The notes under the pieces are model-generated. The model was not told the origin of the DNA. It made no database searches and saw only the letters and a program-made list of their open reading frames with translations. From positions 1 through 44,808 of the forward strand of contig NZ_JAKSXZ010000067.1 in NCBI RefSeq assembly GCF_022829465.1: 44,808 nt of DNA. Direction: 5' to 3'. A program made the translations under genes and the position numbers. Of this stretch, positions 42,811-44,808 are shown one piece after another (positions within the stretch are counted from its first letter, which is position 1; each line of letters begins with the position of its first letter). The stretch comes from Methylobacterium sp. J-067. Its GTDB lineage: Bacteria; Pseudomonadota; Alphaproteobacteria; Rhizobiales; Beijerinckiaceae.

Positions 42811-43746
42811 TCAAGCCGCGAGGCAGGCTTTCGCTACGCGCAGGTAGTTGCCCCCTAGAATGCCGGCTGTCTCGTCGAGCGAGAAACGTGTGAGGAGGAT
42901 GGCTGCCAGATCCGGCAGGCTCGTGTAGTCTGGTAGCGCGCTCGGGCCGACCAGTCCCATCATGTCCGAGCCGATCCCGACATGGGCTGGACCGACCACA
43001 TCCGCCATGCGGGTGATGCCCTCCGCCAGTGCGTCGAGATCAGGAAACAGGCTCGCCGGTGGCCAGATGCCGATAACGCCTCCTGTCCCCGCGACGATCC
43101 GGGCATGCTCCGGTGTGATACGGCGGGTGCGAGGCGTGGGCATGGTTGTGAGCGACGTATGCGACAGGACGAGCGGCTTGCGCGCCACCTCGGCCGCCTG
43201 ACGCACGAGAGCCTCGGTGCCGTGCGCCACGTCCACGATGACGCCAAGCGCCTCGCAACGCCGGATCACCTCAGCCCCGAAGGCGCTCAGGCCCCCGTGT
43301 ACCGGCGGCTCGGTCTGTATGTCGCCGAGGGCGTTCACCCGGTAGTGGGTCAGTTGCAGATGGCGCAGGACGGCTCTTCGGTAGGCCACCTCCAGGCCGC
43401 CGAGGTCGCCTTCGAGAAAATCGGCTCCCTCTGCTGCAACCAGCACCATCGGGGCCTCGGAGCGCGCAGCGTCGAGGTCGGCCGCGGTGCGGACGATCCT
43501 GAGCCCCTGCTCGCGCACAAGCGCGTGCAACCGGATGAAACCGCGCTCGGCATAGGCCGCGAGTTCCCCGGGCTCGGGATCGCGAAACGCCTTGATCCGC
43601 CCCTCCCATGTGATCCGGTGCGTCGGGCTGTCGGACACGATGGCGATACATGCCGTGGCGAGCCCGCCGCGACGCATCGGTTCGGCCAGCGGCGTGAAGG
43701 GTGAATGGCCCTCATCCTGGCGCACTCGAAGGATGCGGCCGGCATT
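42811..43746 (-). pseudogene. M19-family membrane dipeptidase, N-terminally truncated by IS3 insertion
   Basis: The frame encodes most of a renal-dipeptidase-like metalloenzyme: Glu in VAAEGADFLEG, His in LTHYRVNALGD, His in IVDVAHGTEA, then VLSHTS and VGIGSDMMG. It keeps the second part of the Zn site but lacks the N-terminal His-x-Asp ligands and the first strand, which full-length M19 proteins carry. In the sense frame the protein sequence continues to about 43744 (NAGRILRVRQDEGHSPF) and then meets the IS3 end, so the insertion cut off the start. A GTG at 43725 could give a 304-residue product, but an active enzyme is unlikely. The substrates would have been dipeptides or D-amino-acid amides. 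Confidence 0.8.
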
Positions 43747-43823
43747 GACCCTGACCCAGCAAACTGGTCCAGGCCGAGCGCAAGTTTTTCGGGCATCCTG
43801 AAACCTGAAGGAGGGTGGATGCC

Positions 43824-44090
43824 ATGCCTCGCAAACGCTTCACGAACGAGCAGATCGCCTTTGCCCTACGGCAGGCGGAGAACGGCGCGACGGTGGACGA
43901 AGTCTGCCGGAAGATGGGCGTGTCCGAGCCGACGTTCTACCGCTGGAAGAAGCAGTTCGTCGGGATGGGCGTGCCGGAGATCCGTCGGCTGAAGCAGCTG
44001 GAGGACGAGAACAGCAAGCTCAAGCGGCTGGTTGCTGACCTGACGCTGGACCGCTCGATGCTGCAGGACGTGCTCAAACGAAAGTGGTGA
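43824..44090 (+). CDS. IS3-family transposase OrfA
   Basis: 88 residues from ATG 43824, with GAAGGAGG about 9 nt upstream. Helix-turn-helix of the IS3/IS911 kind (RFTNEQIAFALRQAENGATV, then RKMGVSEPTFYRWKKQF), followed by a leucine-zipper-like segment (LKQLEDENSKLKRLVADLTL). Its stop overlaps the GTG of orfB (44087). It binds the element's ends and joins orfB by -1 frameshifting in this family, though I see no strong slippery heptamer here. Confidence 0.92.
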   Translation: MPRKRFTNEQIAFALRQAENGATVDEVCRKMGVSEPTFYRWKKQFVGMGVPEIRRLKQLEDENSKLKRLVADLTLDRSMLQDVLKRKW

Positions 44091-44808
44091 GGCCCGTCGT
44101 TCGCCGTGAAGTCGCCGGTCACTTGCAGGTGGCCTACGACATCAGCGAGCGTCGGGCCTGTCAGGCCACCGGCTTCGGCCGTTCGTCCCAGCGTTACAGG
44201 AAGCGGTCGGATCCGCAGGTGGCGCTGCGCATGCGGCTGAAGGAGCTGGCCGCCGCGCGGGTCCGTTACGGCTATCGCCGGCTACACATCCTGCTGCGAC
44301 GGGAGGGCTGGAAGGTGAACCACAAGCGCACCTACCGGATCTACCGAGACGAAGGGCTGTCGATCCGGGTCAAGCTACCAAAGCGCAAGCCGGCTTGGCG
44401 ATATCGCCAGGGACGGCCTGCGATCGGTGGACCCAACGAGGTCTGGGCGATGGACTTCATGTCCGACCGCATCTTCGATGGGCGTCCATTCCGGATCCTG
44501 ACCGTCGTCGATTGCCACACGCGAGAGGCGCTCTCACTCACGCCGAGAGCCAACTTCCGCGCCTACCAAGTGACCGAGGCACTCGACGCCTTGGTCAAGC
44601 TGAGGGGACGGCCCAAGAGCTTGCGGGTCGATAATGGGCCGGAGTTCGCCGGTCGCATGCTCGACCAGTGGGCCTACCTGAACGGGGTCGAGATCGACTT
44701 CTCCCGCCCGGGCAAGCCGACCGACAACGCGTATATCGAGTCGTTCAACGGCCGCCTCCGGGCGGAATGTCTGAACGCCTCGTGGTTCCTGTCGCTGACC
44801 GATGCCCG
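44087..44808 (+). CDS. IS3-family transposase OrfB (DDE integrase), 3' truncated by window end
   Basis: 240 codons visible from GTG 44087. HTH_21 segment (RVRYGYRRLHILLRREGW) followed by the rve catalytic core with all three acidic residues: Asp in WAMDFMSD, Asp in RVDNGPEF and Glu in AYIESFNGRLRAE, the DD(35)E arrangement. The reading frame is intact as far as the window goes, so this copy may still be active and recent. Confidence 0.9.
   Translation, partial: MRPVVRREVAGHLQVAYDISERRACQATGFGRSSQRYRKRSDPQVALRMRLKELAAARVRYGYRRLHILLRREGWKVNHKRTYRIYRDEGLSIRVKLPKRKPAWRYRQGRPAIGGPNEVWAMDFMSDRIFDGRPFRILTVVDCHTREALSLTPRANFRAYQVTEALDALVKLRGRPKSLRVDNGPEFAGRMLDQWAYLNGVEIDFSRPGKPTDNAYIESFNGRLRAECLNASWFLSLTDA

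Larger units (their letters stand above)
43747..44808 (+). mobile_element. IS3-family insertion sequence, runs off the window
   Basis: The left end is near 43747 (TGACCCTGACCCAG, of the kind that starts many IS3/IS407-group elements). orfA and orfB follow in the usual -1 arrangement. The right end is outside the window, so boundaries and target duplication cannot be checked. Confidence 0.8.

Noticed and set aside
1..44808. CRISPR array, tRNA or rRNA genes
   Set aside because: I saw no regularly spaced repeats and no cloverleaf or conserved rRNA segments on either strand by eye; a dedicated search could still find a tRNA.

Overview
The window is GC-rich, densely coding DNA with third-position GC bias, alphaproteobacterial gene families and degenerate insertion sequences. 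A Methylobacterium/Methylorubrum-like member of the Hyphomicrobiales fits best, but this is an inference from style and family content; no rRNA or marker gene is present to prove it. I found no tRNA, rRNA or CRISPR array.

Left part (1-6199), a genomic junk zone. It holds a maltose/Nod-factor type O-acetyltransferase (minus strand), a membrane diguanylate cyclase gene interrupted by three in-frame TAG codons but otherwise collinear, a dead IS5-family element, about 700 bp of debris, and an intact tyrosine recombinase. A strong G-quadruplex-type G-run lies at the left edge.

Middle part (6200-33690), a catabolic island of about 27 kb made of two modules. Module A has a LysR regulator, a DUF1330 protein, a GMC oxidoreductase, a class III CoA-transferase, an aldehyde dehydrogenase, three SDRs (two of them a tandem duplication), a quinone-reductase-like MDR enzyme and a branched-chain-type ABC binding protein. 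Facing it is a translationally coupled minus-strand operon: CoA-transferase, LivH, LivM, LivG, HMG-CoA-lyase-like enzyme, second binding protein, LivF, malyl-CoA-lyase-like enzyme, DehI-type haloacid dehalogenase. A nitroreductase gene diverges from this operon. Module B has a GntR/FCD regulator, a CoA-transferase and a BKACE (DUF849) enzyme, divergent from a NitT/TauT-type ABC importer with two permeases and a CitE-like lyase. The shared logic is import of a small acid or alcohol, oxidation to an acid, CoA transfer, and aldol/Claisen-type C-C cleavage. The substrate cannot be read from sequence. Candidate regulatory sites are visible: a 31-bp palindrome upstream of the CoA-transferase with a related site between lysR and the DUF1330 gene, and paired TTGyATGCAA sites in the module B divergent promoter.

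Right part (33691-41134), a compact unusual biosynthetic cluster. It encodes a carrier-protein/thioesterase fusion, a MOP-type flippase, a COQ4-family protein with a complete HD-x2-H-x11-E metal motif, a condensation-superfamily acyltransferase and a stand-alone adenylation enzyme. This looks like a split, NRPS-like pathway that builds and exports a small acyl/aminoacyl product, with a COQ4 homologue as the possible tailoring (oxidative decarboxylation) enzyme. It is the best candidate in the window for an undescribed system. It is flanked by debris on the left and, on the right, by a remnant of the same IS5-type element seen near position 3250.

Right end (41135-44808): two divergent small secreted proteins of unknown function, and an M19-type dipeptidase whose 5' end, including the first metal-binding motif, was removed by an IS3-family insertion that runs off the window.
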